Below are positions 53,669-64,000 of a DNA stretch of 64,000 bases, piece after piece (position 1 is the stretch's first letter; each line of letters opens with the position of its first letter). This stretch comes from Setomelanomma holmii (taxonomy: Eukaryota; Ascomycota; Dothideomycetes; Pleosporales; Phaeosphaeriaceae): positions 124,001 to 188,000 of the forward strand of contig ML978206.1 in assembly GCA_010015745.1 (NCBI GenBank). The letters run 5' to 3'. The translations under genes were made by a program, and so were the position numbers. The notes below the pieces were generated by a model. That model had not been told where the DNA came from and did not search any database. It saw only the letters and a list, made by a program, of their open reading frames with translations.

Positions 53669-55594
53669 ATGTCTCAAGCAAGCTTTTCTGAACCTCTTAG
53701 CCTTCTAATACCAGTGCTACTTGCTGGCTACTTTATTTTCAAGGTTCTACGCTCGGTCATCGGGAACAGCACCTTCCACCTGGCCCACCAACCTGGCCAA
53801 TAATTGGCAACGCTCACCTTCTTGCGGCTGGAAAAGTTCACCTCAGGTATGATGCGAACTCATAAGTCGTATGCAGAGGAGCCAGCTGAAAACTAGTGTG
53901 ACAGACTGAAGGAACTAGCTGAACAGTATGGTTCCGTGTTTTCGCTCAAGATTGGAAAGTCTACTATGAAAGTGCTAAACGATCCGCATGCCATCTTCGA
54001 ACTCATACACAAGAAGGGCTCCTTGTTTGTTGATCGTCCGGAAGACCGACACTGGGAACTTGCATACAATAACGAGATCCTCTCATTGATGCACGATGGT
54101 GATTCATACAAGGCAATGAGAAAGATAGTGCAACAATTACTTTCGCCTCGGAACTTAGACACGAGATTTCAGATGATTCAAGAAGCTGAGTAAGTTGAAG
54201 AGATTAGTTGCGATATCAGCTAAAGTTTTGCAGGATCAATAGATTCATGTTGGATCTGCTCGAGAAGCCAGAAGACTTTGATGCGAGCATCAAACGCACC
54301 TCTGCTTCGATCGCTAGCATCATCCTGTACGGCTTTAGAGCCACCAGTTCCGATAGCTTTTGGGCAACTGTAGGCTAAGCATCTCCTTCGTCCTCTAAAT
54401 GGAACTTTAATTAACATGCACAGGCCGTATTCGACACAATGACAAGGGTGACTCCTTCTGCTACACCAGTTGACAGACAAGGCTAAAGAGCACCTCCAGT
54501 TCAACAAAACCCTATCACCCGGCAAATACCTGCCCACTACCCAATTTCCTTTCTTGAGATACATCCCTGACTATTTCGTGACTTCGAAAGATTTCGCGAA
54601 GCAGACGTACCGCGAGACGACTGCAGTTTTTGCGCACGCATGGGAGCTTGTCGAGACGAGACGAAAGTACGGCGATATACGAGAATCGCTCACCGATCGC
54701 CTGCTCGACGGATCAGTTGTACCCGACATTCCCTTAACTGACGAGCAGATCAACTCTGGTATATTAGGAGCAAGCTATCAGGGTGGCGCGGAGACGACAA
54801 CGGGCCATACGCTGACAAACCTCCTCTTCTTAGCACAAAACCCGCACTTTCAAGACAAAGCAAGAGTGGAGCTGGATCGTGTATGTGGAAAGACAAGCAT
54901 GCCACAGTGGTCGGATTTCGAAAAGTTGCCATATATAAACTGCATTGTTAAGGAAGGCCTTCGCATTCGCCCTGTGTAAGTTCTGTGACCCGAAATTGCT
55001 TCGAGCTCGCATTTTGACTTATCCTTAGTACACCAATCGGCGCCCCTCATTGTGCAAAGGAAGATGTTTGGTACAATGGCATGTTGGTCCCCAAAGGAGC
55101 CACAATCATACGTCAGTGTTACACTCCACTTTGATTCGAGAAGTATACTGACTTCCTACCTTGCGCTTTCCCAGTACCCGCGTATGCGCTCAACTTCACG
55201 TATCATGATGATCCAGAAATCTACAACCCGGATCGATACCTCAACCACTCGAAGCTTTCCGCTGCCCTTGCTGCTTCTCCGGATTATGGCAACCGCGATC
55301 ACTACACGTTTGGCTCAGGCCGGCGGAACTGCGTGGGTATTCATCTCGCAGAACGCACGCTTTGGCGTATGATTGCTCAGATTTTGTGGGCGTTCAAGAT
55401 CGAGCGGATCGTCGATGAGTATGGTCGATGAGTATGGCAAGCCGATTGAGCTAGACCAGTCTGCTTATACGGATGGCATGCTTCTGACGCCCATGCCTTT
55501 TAGAGTGCGCCTTGTACCGAGAAGCTCGGAACATGCTGAGATTGTAAGGACTGCCGTGGCCAACAATAGGGAATACCTACAGCAGTGGGAGTAG
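53669..55594 (+). pseudogene. Cytochrome P450, probably a recent pseudogene
   Basis: Most of a fungal microsomal P450 is readable over about six exons: an N-terminal anchor (SLLIPVLLAGYFIFKVLRS), PPGPPTWPIIGNAHLLAAGK, LKELAEQYGSVFSLKIGK, GASYQGGAETTTGHTLTNLL (I helix, AG.ETT), KEGLRIRPV (ExxR is changed to EGLR), YNPDRYL (PERF region) and the heme loop FGSGRRNCVGIHLAE. Lesions: the anchor and PPGPPTW are in different frames without an intron between them (about 53.75 kb); a shift near 54.46 kb between VFDTMTR and LTDKAKEHLQ; and a 13-bp tandem duplication at 55411 that creates TGA at 55429-55431, cutting off the final 50 residues, which continue in another frame (PIELDQSAYTDGMLLTPMPF). Confidence 0.75.
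55411..55436. repeat. 13-bp tandem duplication in the P450 C-terminus
   Basis: The unit gtcgatgagtatg is present twice, back to back (55411-55423 and 55424-55436). A single unit would keep the P450 frame into the downstream C-terminal sequence. The duplication puts a TGA in frame. Confidence 0.88.
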
Positions 55595-56605
55595 TGTTCC
55601 TTCCGTTGTGTTTGTTTTCGTGAAGGAGCTGATGCTGCCGCGGTTTTGCTTGTATAACCAGATACAATGTCTTATAAGACGACTTCTGGTCGCAGTGATA
55701 GTGCAGTAGAGAAGGATTTGTGGGCACTAGGTCGTACAATGATCCGCGCACGGCCTGAGTTGAGCCAGCTCGTTCATTAGCAAAGTCTTGCAGTGTCTTG
55801 TATAAATTTACGTCGTGTTAAAACCGATTGTCAACAACGTGAAATCGCCTCTCCACAAAGGCCCACATCATTATGATTCACAAGCGGACCAAAGTTCAAC
55901 ACCACGACCGAAAACCGACTTTAGGAACACCTAAATGTATGACGTCTTTCTCGTGGGTACGTTGGGTGCCGGGGGGCCCATCATTCGACTTACAACATGA
56001 AAAATTTACAAGCGGACGAAACTCTCGACACCATGGAACCGCAATCAACTTTCATAAATGCATGACGTATCGCCGGAGCTATGGCATGGTTAAAAATCAG
56101 GCTGGACGCTACGCCTCTCTTGGAAAGAGGACAGGGCCATGCAACAAGATGTGATTGGCCGCTTACATAGCAACGCCCAACGAGCGGTTTCGCTCGTGCA
56201 TGTAGCGACATGGCTGTTTCAGTCGCTGTGGTGAAGCGCCCCGAAGACGGACCAATTAACTGCGTGCGGGCGGATTGACAGCCCTATAGGGATGCGCCAA
56301 GCCGATTTGTAAGGAAAGGGTTGCTTGGTGATATGGCTGCTTACGTGCGGACGCACCATGGGCGGTTGTATGTGACGGAGCTTGGAATGAGAAGTGCAGG
56401 TCGGCGAGTAGTGGACTGAGGATAAGTATGGCGTTGTGTCGCGGTCATTTCGATATCATCAGTATCAATTCACCTCACTTCACTCTTCTCTCCTCTGTCA
56501 AGGACACCGCCAGAGCATAGCCTTCACAAAACCACGCAGGTCACCCATTTGCATCTCTATCAAGCTCGCAACAGGTCCTTTCCCCGCTTTGACCCTACCC
56601 CTACC
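55595..56605. other. Intergenic region upstream of the MFS transporter
   Basis: About 1 kb, no gene recognised. It should contain the promoter of the transporter. Confidence 0.5.
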
Positions 56606-58471
56606 ATGTCGGCCCTCTTCAGGGACGCCCCGATTGGGCAAATCATCAGATATGCTACTGGCAACCGTTATCTTCTATACCCAGAGGAGCGACCAGACTT
56701 CGAGATCCCGGTCTCATACAACCGTCACGCCCGCCCACTTCCCAAGCGGGCTTCGACCTCAACAACAGAGGCAACGCCGGGGATCGAGCCCGAAGGTCCT
56801 CCTGGCGAAAAGGTCGTGTATCCAGATCCAGAAACCATTCTTGAGAACGAAAAGGGCGACACCGCTAGCGAAGATGAACAGACTGAGCTCGAAAAGATCC
56901 AGACGGCACGCACACAGCATACAATCAGGACACAAATCTCGCGTGTCGGAACGAGGACTGCGCTACAAAAGTCTATCTCGAGAGCAGACCTTGAACAGCA
57001 GTTCTCCCTTGCATCTGTAGAGCGTGGCCCTTCACGCCCTATCGCGCCCGAAATACTAGACGATGGTACCATCTTGGTCGATTGGTATGCCACTGACGAC
57101 CTCGAGAATCCACAAAATTGGGCCTTTGGCAAGAAGGCTGTCGTCCTACTCCAGATCTTGATGTACACCATGGGCGTCTATATGGGCTCCGCCATCTACT
57201 CCCCCAGTATACCTGGCGTCATGGAACGCTTCGGCGTCGAGATCGGTGCCGCAAGCTTGGGTCTCTCAATGTATGTTCTCGCATACGGCATTGGACCACT
57301 CCTGTTCTCGCCACTCAGCGAAATCCCCATCATTGGACGCAACCCACCGTACATCATCAGCTACGCCATCTTCGTCATTCTGCTCGTTCCGACCGCGCTG
57401 GTCGACAACTTCGCCGGCTTGATCGTGCTCCGCTTTCTCCAGGGTTTCTTCGGAAGTCCCTGTCTAGCTACCGGCGGCGCAACACTACAGGATATCTACA
57501 GCTTGATCAAACTCCCGTACGTCCTCTCCCTCTGGGCCTTCGCAGCTACATGCGGTCCCGCACTCGGCCCAATCATCTCAGGCTTCAGCGTCGCAGCCGA
57601 AAACTGGCGCTGGAGTCTCTGGGAGATGCTCTGGATGAACGGACCCATCTTTCTATCCCTCTTCTTCTTCCTGCCTGAAACATCGTCCGCAAACATCCTC
57701 CTCCGACGCGCACAACGCTTGCGCAAACTAACGGGCGACGAGCGCCTACGAAGCCAGTCCGAAATCGACCAGAAGAACCTGACCCCCCGCGCCATCGCCA
57801 TCGAAGCCCTGTGGCGGCCCTTCCAACTCATGCTCCTCGACCCTAGCATCGCTTTCACAGCCGTCTACACCGCAATCGTATACGGCATCTTCTACTCCTT
57901 CTTCGAAGCCTTCCCCTTAGTCTACAACGAACTATACGGCTTCAACCTCGGTGAACTCGGGCTTACCTTCTTGAGCGTCACAGTCGGCGTCGTCATCGCA
58001 ATCACCTGGTACTGGTGGTACATTTACACCATCGTGGAGCCCAGCATTCGCGCGCATGGGCTCGGAAGTCCGGAACGTCGCTTGATTCCCGCGCTGTTTG
58101 TAACCTTCCTAGTCCCGATCGGCTTGTTCATATTCGCATGGACGAGTCGCTCCGATGTGCACTGGATCGCATCGTGTATTGGCATCGTGATCACGACAAT
58201 CGGCATCTTCCTCATCATCCAGTGCATCTTTCTATATTTGCCGCTCGTATATCCGCAGTACGCAGCAAGTCTCTTCGCCGGCAACGATTTCAGCCGAAGT
58301 GCGTTGGCCACCGGCGCGATTCACTTTAGCTATCCACTTTTCCATAATTTGGGTGTGGACAGAGGTGTTTCGTTGCTGGCGGGGTTGACGGTGGGGTGTA
58401 GTGTGGGTGTGTATGTGCTTTTCTTCTTTGGGGAGAGGTTGAGGGCGAAATCGAGGTTTGCTGCGAAGTAG
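56606..58471 (+). CDS. MFS drug/polyamine exporter, DHA1 (12-TM) family
   Basis: Intronless, 621 residues from ATG 56606. The N-terminal 185 residues are cytosolic and polar. They include DWYATDDLENPQNWAFGKK, the D.ENP.NW entry motif of fungal DHA1 transporters. Twelve hydrophobic helices follow from about residue 190, with motif elements SLGLSMYVLAYGIGPLLFSP and LSEIPIIGRNPPY (motif A equivalent), IVLRFLQGFFGSPCLATGG and the antiporter-type motif C region ATCGPALGPIISGF. The central loop (about 390-430) is charged. Relatives export polyamines, azoles and mycotoxins by proton antiport. The substrate cannot be read here. An upstream in-frame TTG extension is less likely than the ATG. Confidence 0.9.
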   Translation: MSALFRDAPIGQIIRYATGNRYLLYPEERPDFEIPVSYNRHARPLPKRASTSTTEATPGIEPEGPPGEKVVYPDPETILENEKGDTASEDEQTELEKIQTARTQHTIRTQISRVGTRTALQKSISRADLEQQFSLASVERGPSRPIAPEILDDGTILVDWYATDDLENPQNWAFGKKAVVLLQILMYTMGVYMGSAIYSPSIPGVMERFGVEIGAASLGLSMYVLAYGIGPLLFSPLSEIPIIGRNPPYIISYAIFVILLVPTALVDNFAGLIVLRFLQGFFGSPCLATGGATLQDIYSLIKLPYVLSLWAFAATCGPALGPIISGFSVAAENWRWSLWEMLWMNGPIFLSLFFFLPETSSANILLRRAQRLRKLTGDERLRSQSEIDQKNLTPRAIAIEALWRPFQLMLLDPSIAFTAVYTAIVYGIFYSFFEAFPLVYNELYGFNLGELGLTFLSVTVGVVIAITWYWWYIYTIVEPSIRAHGLGSPERRLIPALFVTFLVPIGLFIFAWTSRSDVHWIASCIGIVITTIGIFLIIQCIFLYLPLVYPQYAASLFAGNDFSRSALATGAIHFSYPLFHNLGVDRGVSLLAGLTVGCSVGVYVLFFFGERLRAKSRFAAK

Positions 58472-59065
58472 ACGGATGGGGTGGGGACCGCATCGTAATA
58501 GGGGGTGAGAAAGAGGAATTAAGGGAAAAGGTTTTGATTGGTATTATGCACTTTGGAGAAGCGTCTGGGATGCCCAAGTTTGAGTAGTTATAGCTGTAGC
58601 ATAATCACATTTCCTTGACCTTGATCAATGTGTTGGTCTTCCCGCCTCGATTCGCATAGCAGCTATTGTCCCGATAAGATCATATCCCTCGCATGCCTCG
58701 GCAAAGTATGCATGGTCCTAGCTGGCACGCAGGGCGTACTGCCGCAGCTTTGTCATGCTGAGTCAATGTGAAAGGTATCGCATTGGCCAGGTATGTACCC
58801 GACATGTGTGGGGAACATCACGCGCCATGCGATGATTGGTGAACATTTCAAAATCTGTAACGCTTGCTTGCCTTGCTCGAGATCTGGGGAAAGACAGGCA
58901 TCGACCGAAAGGAAGGAAGGCTCGCTGGCTAATTGATGCATGCCTTGCTACTGGGCGTGCTCACCATCATGCTGTACAAACATGCTGACTTAAGACCACT
59001 GCCTCAGTCTACGCTATTCTAACTTGTAATATCTCCCTGTGTGTACGCTGAAACCTTAACACCAC
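58472..59065. other. Convergent spacer between the MFS and Old Yellow Enzyme genes
   Basis: 594 bp between two 3' ends. Nothing recognised. Confidence 0.5.
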
Positions 59066-60415
59066 CTACGATGCCGGCGCAGCGCTTCCGTACGGGACGC
59101 CAGCAACACTCTCAACATCCACGTACCCATATTTGGTCCCCTCTTTATCCTCTGCCAGCCCCTTCTGCCACGTGCCCACATCCTTCTGGAATGCCTCGAG
59201 ATTCTTCTGATCGCTGAGATCAATCGGCTGCTGATCCTTACCCAGCTGTCTAATTTGCGTGCCCGCCGCAACATTCGTCATGCCAAAGTCGTTGTCGTCT
59301 GTCAACTGATCGATTGCGGCATTGACTTCGCCTGCGATGATTTGTCGGGGTAGTTCAGGCTCGAGACACACGGGGCGCGCAAGACCGACGCCGTCGACAG
59401 TGTTGAGTGCGTCGACCATTGCGGAAGCCGATTTGAGGCCGCCGGTGATATACGTCCGCGTCTTGCTCAGACTCGGGGTGATTTTCTCGGCGAATTCGAG
59501 GAAGAAGGCTTCGCGCTTCTTGGTCGACTCGCGCTGGTGACCAAAGGCAAGCTTCTCATATGTTCCGCCTGATAGCTCGACGAAGTCGAAGGTATTGTCT
59601 TCGAGCAGTTTGCAGAGTGTGGCAGCTTCTTGCGTGTCAAAGCCTTTATCCTGGAACTCGACGCTGTTGAGCTTGATGCCGAGGATGAAATTGGACGAGG
59701 TGCGATTGCGAACTTCCTGGCCGATCTCGGTGATGAGACGGGCACGGTTCTCGAGGGAGCCGCCGTACTTGTCGGTGCGGTGGTTGGTTGATGGGGACAG
59801 GAACTGGGCCAGGAGGTAGCCGTGGGCGCCATGAAGTTGAATGCCGTCGTAACCGGCTTTCTCAAGATACTCGGCTGCGTGGGCGAAGCCTTCGATGATG
59901 TTCTTGATGTCTTCATCGGTAGCGGCGCGGGGCTTTTCGAAAGTCATACCCATTACGTTGCCCTCAAGTTGGACATCTGAGGCCGAGACGGGGTTCTTCT
60001 GGATGTTTGCTGCGACTTGTCGGCCGGGATGGCTGACTTGGCCGACAATCAAGGACCCATGCTTCTTTGATTGAGTTGCCAACTCCTTGAAGGCTTCGAA
60101 ACGCTCGCCTTCATATGGTGAGCCGCGAGGGATGATAGGGTTGCCAGCTGCCTCGAGATGGTCGTATTCGATCATAAGGTTGCCGGTAAGTATGACGCCG
60201 AACTCGCCCTCGCCCCATCTCTTGTACACATTGATGAGGTTCTTAGATGGGATACCGCGAGCCTCGAGGTTTTTTGGGTCCCATGATGAGAGACGCTCTG
60301 TCATTGCGCCTTTCAAGAATCGATTTTGTGCAGTCTTCTTTGCGAACTCAAAGTTTAAAGGTTTGGCCAAGGGCGAGACATCCTTGTGCTCTGCTTCATA
60401 CCTAGGAGGACCCAT
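59066..60415 (-). CDS. Old Yellow Enzyme-type NADH:flavin oxidoreductase
   Basis: Intronless, 449 residues from the first ATG (60415; MGPPRYEAEHK). FMN-dependent TIM-barrel motifs are in order: SPLAKPLNFEFAKKTAQNR, AMTERLSS near the N-terminus, FGVILTGNLMIEYDHLEAAG, IVGQVSHPGRQV (His), EYLEKAGYDGIQLHGAHGYL followed by AQFLSP (the HGAHGYLLAQFLSP signature), HRTDKYGGSLENRARL, VELSGGTYE, and ITGGLKSASAMVDAL with DGVGLARPVCLEPELP (phosphate-binding region). The family reduces activated alkenes with NAD(P)H. The layout is closest to NADH-oxidase-like fungal members. An in-frame TTG extension to 60490 is not a likely start. Confidence 0.92.
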   Translation of the reverse strand: MGPPRYEAEHKDVSPLAKPLNFEFAKKTAQNRFLKGAMTERLSSWDPKNLEARGIPSKNLINVYKRWGEGEFGVILTGNLMIEYDHLEAAGNPIIPRGSPYEGERFEAFKELATQSKKHGSLIVGQVSHPGRQVAANIQKNPVSASDVQLEGNVMGMTFEKPRAATDEDIKNIIEGFAHAAEYLEKAGYDGIQLHGAHGYLLAQFLSPSTNHRTDKYGGSLENRARLITEIGQEVRNRTSSNFILGIKLNSVEFQDKGFDTQEAATLCKLLEDNTFDFVELSGGTYEKLAFGHQRESTKKREAFFLEFAEKITPSLSKTRTYITGGLKSASAMVDALNTVDGVGLARPVCLEPELPRQIIAGEVNAAIDQLTDDNDFGMTNVAAGTQIRQLGKDQQPIDLSDQKNLEAFQKDVGTWQKGLAEDKEGTKYGYVDVESVAGVPYGSAAPAS

Positions 60416-61805
60416 GATTGTAGAATTTAGTGTGTCAGGTTGAAAGATGTTAGGTGAGGTTGTGATTAGGTTAAACGTTGAAATTTGCAAGAACCACCCT
60501 ACAAAGAGCTATCACAGTCTATATACAAGCGTAAGTCACGTCAGTCTTTCATGTTTCTGCATTTCTAAGCGCTTGCAAGCAATTGCCGGCAACGACCAAA
60601 ATTGCTCCATGCCGACGTCATGAACGAGCTATCCAGGTACGCTAAGCGGCGGCATCTCGGCCAACGTGCTTGCTGTAAAGAGTGGGAATACACCCAGATA
60701 TCGATCCCAGTGCGCAACCGCTGCTCCAACGCGATCGGATAGGGTTTTCAACCTTGAGTGACATGGATTTGAGCCGGTAATAGTTCCGTAAGGAGTTTGG
60801 ACATGCGGCGTTGTTGAAGTTTCACCGCAGCGCAGGACTGGCATGAGTTGGGCGGATCGGCCCGAGGCTGTTCCAGCTCTTTCTTCCGCGGAGTAGCGCA
60901 TGCCGCGAATTACATATCACTGCTTTCATTAGCAGAATATCCATATACTGCTGCCGCAAAATCGGCATCTCTTCGCCCTTTATTGGATGTCGTACCGTAT
61001 CCTTCTTACCGACCTATCTTGACGAGGGCCAAGCGCATGATGAGGAGTCGTTCGGATCCATAAAAGGTCTTACCCGCGGGTTCCAGCATGACGAGGCCGC
61101 ATGCCATCAACACTATCATGTCCTACTTTTGTTCTTTCAAAGGGGCACAAAACTGTGTAATCTTTGAATAGAGAAGTGTGGAAATCTAAGAAGTGTGAAC
61201 CCTATTCGACTTTAAGCTACCGCTGGGCCCAGGGGGAATGACGAGACAACGAAACGACAGCTTTCTATAAGTCCTACAAGCGAATGTGAACATGCCAAAG
61301 AATTTTGATAGGCCTTCCGAGTTCCTACAAGCCTTGGGTATCACTATTTGGAAATCGATGCACTCTGTATCGTTCAAGATGATCCCGCAGACGTCCACAG
61401 AGAAATGGTCAGACCGGGTAAATCCACTACGACTCTAGTTTCTCTATCTTTATAACGCGCGGCAAAGCCATTGACTCTAGTCCATTCGCTCAAGGAAATG
61501 GGCGCTTACACTGGCCGTGCAACATCGAAATAATTTTGACTCAGGGCAAACCCCTACGAGAGAAGATTAGGTTCCATCGCTGACGGTGTCAACATCGAAG
61601 CTAGTCCACTAAACAAATGATGTAAGAACGTCGTTGTGGCTATTACTCAAGCCTTATGCCGAATGATCACAAAGTTCTCAGGCTGAATACTGCACAAGCA
61701 GATTTGTGTACCCGAGACCCAGTATGTAGATCGGCACTGGGTCTATTGATCTCCTGCGGCACCGGTTTCGCCAGACAGCACACAACATATAACCTTGAGG
61801 GACAC
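60416..61805. other. Intergenic region
   Basis: About 1.4 kb between the Old Yellow Enzyme promoter side and the 3' end of the GMC gene, both on the minus strand. No gene recognised. Confidence 0.5.
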
Positions 61806-63790
61806 CTATAATGCCCAAGCCGTTCTTTTCTTGATCAGGTCCGCTGCCTTCTCCGCGATAGCATACACCGTCGTGCAGATATGCGTTGCGGGCAAATAAG
61901 GGATCACACTTGCGTCCACAATACTCAGTCGCTCCACGCCATAAACCTGAAGCTCCGGATCCACCACACCACCATGCTGCTCCGGCATCATAGATGCAGT
62001 GCCAGCTGGATGGGCAAATGTTGGTGTAAAAGAGCCGCGCAAGAACGAAGCAATCGCCGCATCACTAGTCACATTGGCGCCTGGTGAAACTTCCACTGCA
62101 CCGAGCGTCGTGAAAGCGTTCAGAGCGTTGAACTTGCGCACAAATTGGACAATCGACACCGCAACCTGGAGATCGATCGGGTTGGAAAAAGTCCGAAAAT
62201 CGACCACTGGACTGGCAGATGGATCCGTGGTGTTGATTAGGATTGTGCCTCGACTCAATGGCCGCTCGAGCACACCATTACCAAGAGGGCCACCACTGAA
62301 TGGAAACTCGTATGTCGCGCTGTCGTCTCGAGCTAGGAGCTCAGCCGTGAGCTTCTGCTGTGCCTTGTATCCCGCGATGAGTGTGGCTTCGTATGTTGCA
62401 GGGAGATATGGCGATGAATCTTGCGCCGCGACCGCATCAACAATTCCTTTCCACTTCTCCGCTGCCACAACCTTGAGCGGCAGGAATGCAGCTTGGTTGC
62501 CTCTAGCTACCGTCAAGGGACCTGTTCGGGACTGATCGTACTCTTTCTTCGCCTCCGCAAAGAACGTTGTGTTCGTAACGACATCCATTTGCGTTGGCGA
62601 AGGAACATTTTTCGTCCAATTCCACTGGCCACCGCCAATCGCATGATCTTGGAAATTTGCCCCAACGCCCGGAAGATTCTTCTTGACGGATATCCCAGCT
62701 TTCTCGAGTACACTCTTTGGTCCGATACCAGAGCGCTGCAACAGCCACGGCGTCCAAACCGCCCCAGCAGCAACAATAACCTCCTTCCTCGCATTCACTT
62801 CAAACGTCTCCGCAACATTGTATCGATTTACTCCCTTGACACCCGTCGCCTCCAACCCCGTCCCATTCCCACCTCCATTCTTAAACACCACCTCTCTAAC
62901 CTGCACGCCCGTCACAAGCCTCAAATTCGTCCGATTCGCGACACGCTCATAATGCGCCGTCCGCGCGTAACTCCTCGTCCTACGCACTGGATTCAACGCA
63001 CTCGGCGCCTGAATCGCTCCAATAGCCTCACCAGCAGCAGCTTCTTTCGGCTTCTTGACACCCAGCTCTTCCCAGCCCGCCCACAGAAACTCCTGGCCCG
63101 GGAACTGATATGGCGGGAAACTCACCTGCACGGGGCCGGAACCGCCATATGCAGCGTCCACGTCCCATGTGTAGTTATACGTCTCCGCCACGGCTGCGGT
63201 GGGCGGTGTGAACGTCACGCTCTTTTTAAAATACGGCAGCAGGGATTGGAAGTTCCATGCAGGTCCGTTGCCGAGGGTTTCCCACGCGTCGTAGTCAGAT
63301 GCGCTCCCGCGGTCGAAAAACATGCCGTTCACGGCGCTGCCGCCGCCGACGAGGGCGCCGACGGCGACAAGTGAGGTGAGGTTATTCAAGCCGGGGATTG
63401 GGAGGGAGGTGATGTTGTAGAAGCGGTCGGGGTGGTAGACGAGGGTGTCGGATGGGAGGAGGATGGAGGGGTCGGGGTTGAGGGGGCCGTATTCGAGGAC
63501 GAGGACGGAGTCTGTTATGGTGGGAGATTAGTGGAAGGGTGGTCGTTGCATTTCTGCATCGATGTGCTGTGAGGGTATGTTGGGGAGCAGGCGTTGGAGA
63601 TTGGAACTGGAGATGAGGACGTACGTTTTCCATTCTCGCTCAATCGATCTGCGACTGTGAGACCGGATGTACCTCCTCCTACGATAATATAGTCCCACGT
63701 CCCATTCAGACCAACTTTATCGTTCAATACTCTTGCATCAGCTGCGATAAGCACACTCGCCAACAACGTCTTCAAAGACATGGACACCAT
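61806..63790 (-). CDS. Secreted GMC (glucose-methanol-choline) oxidoreductase
   Basis: CDS complement(join(61806..63511,63625..63790)), 623 residues; 113-bp intron GTACGT...AACAG (phase 1). Residues 1-19 are a signal peptide. The FAD-binding DYIIVGGGTSGLTVADRL is at 33-50. The second GMC signature region reads LVAVGALVGGGSAVNGMFFD, and EVIVAAGAVWTPWLLQRSGI follows. The C-terminal catalytic pair is in FAHPAGTASMMPEQ (His) and PATHICTTVYAIAEKAADLI (His). Many N-x-S/T sites support secretion. The family oxidises alcohols, sugars or aryl-alcohols, releasing hydrogen peroxide or reducing quinones. The substrate is open. The upstream 210 bp at the window edge is its promoter. Confidence 0.9.
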
Positions 63791-64000
63791 GATGAAGTAT
63801 CAAAGTCAAGTATATTCACGATGCCGCCACAATTTCCGGCCATTGAGCAGATTTATACCCAGCAGTTTCTTCCCCTCTGATACCGCCCTCTGGAGCGGGA
63901 AAACACTGAGCAATTATCCATCAATATCGAGCCAGTCGTAACATGTTTCAAGGTGCATGTGGGGCTAATACACAACTTTCGTCTCGAGCAATCATTCCGA

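Noticed and set aside
62421..63374. 317-codon plus Arg-rich ORF
   Set aside because: Antisense of the GMC oxidoreductase, whose FAD and catalytic motifs are complete.

Overview
The window is nuclear DNA of a filamentous ascomycete (Pezizomycotina, probably Dothideomycetes). Coding exons are compact. Introns are mostly 47-62 bp, with GTAAGT/GTGAGT-like donors and CAG/TAG acceptors. Genes lie on both strands without operons, and the families are typical of moulds: THO2, Spo12, RPF1, a B12-type complex I subunit, LYC1-type acetyltransferase, CRIB protein, TAM-type methyltransferase, and GMC and Old Yellow oxidoreductases. No tRNA, rRNA, CRISPR array or intact transposon was recognised. Intron coordinates were inferred by eye from splice motifs and frame continuity.

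Layout. 1-2463 is the C-terminal tail of THO2. It is convergent with a secreted chitin-binding (CBM18) Ser/Thr-repeat protein (3287-5025, minus). 6.8-12.5 kb holds four minus-strand copies of a family with an F-R-F-L-D-L-P / E-L-R-C-M-I-Y-E motif. Two of them carry in-frame TAA stops, and a LYC1-like acetyltransferase sits among them on the plus strand. 12.9-13.2 kb is a decayed gene end. 13.5-17.9 kb (minus) holds a NADAR protein, a secreted SGNH hydrolase, the urease accessory protein UreF and Spo12. 18.8-21.0 kb (plus) is a tandem pair of single-pass membrane proteins with cysteine-rich outer domains. Two short-chain dehydrogenase relics (21.3-21.6 and 24.8-25.7 kb) flank a PAP2 lipid phosphatase and a C2H2 zinc-finger protein. 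25.8-30.6 kb holds two disordered proteins (or one protein split by a single TAG), the CAF1/Pop2 deadenylase and, divergently, the complex I subunit.

30.6-37.3 kb has no intact gene. Its middle (about 32.7-35.0 kb, minus) keeps stretches of coding-like sequence in several frames, which I read as a decayed multi-exon gene of unknown family. 37.3-39.9 kb is a CRIB-domain protein. A histidyl-tRNA synthetase pseudogene lies at 42.2-43.4 kb. It is followed by a PAF-acetylhydrolase, RPF1 and a five-exon glycyl-tRNA synthetase that has two candidate starts (mitochondrial and cytosolic). The right end (51.7-63.8 kb) holds a TAM-type methyltransferase, a damaged cytochrome P450, a DHA1 drug/polyamine exporter, an Old Yellow Enzyme and a secreted GMC oxidoreductase. 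This resembles an accessory metabolic neighbourhood without a backbone synthase in view.

The most notable feature is the number of gene relics: six or seven in 64 kb. Several stops can be explained by CpA to TpA or TpG to TpA changes, the preference of repeat-induced point mutation (RIP). Other lesions are small tandem duplications and single-base indels.
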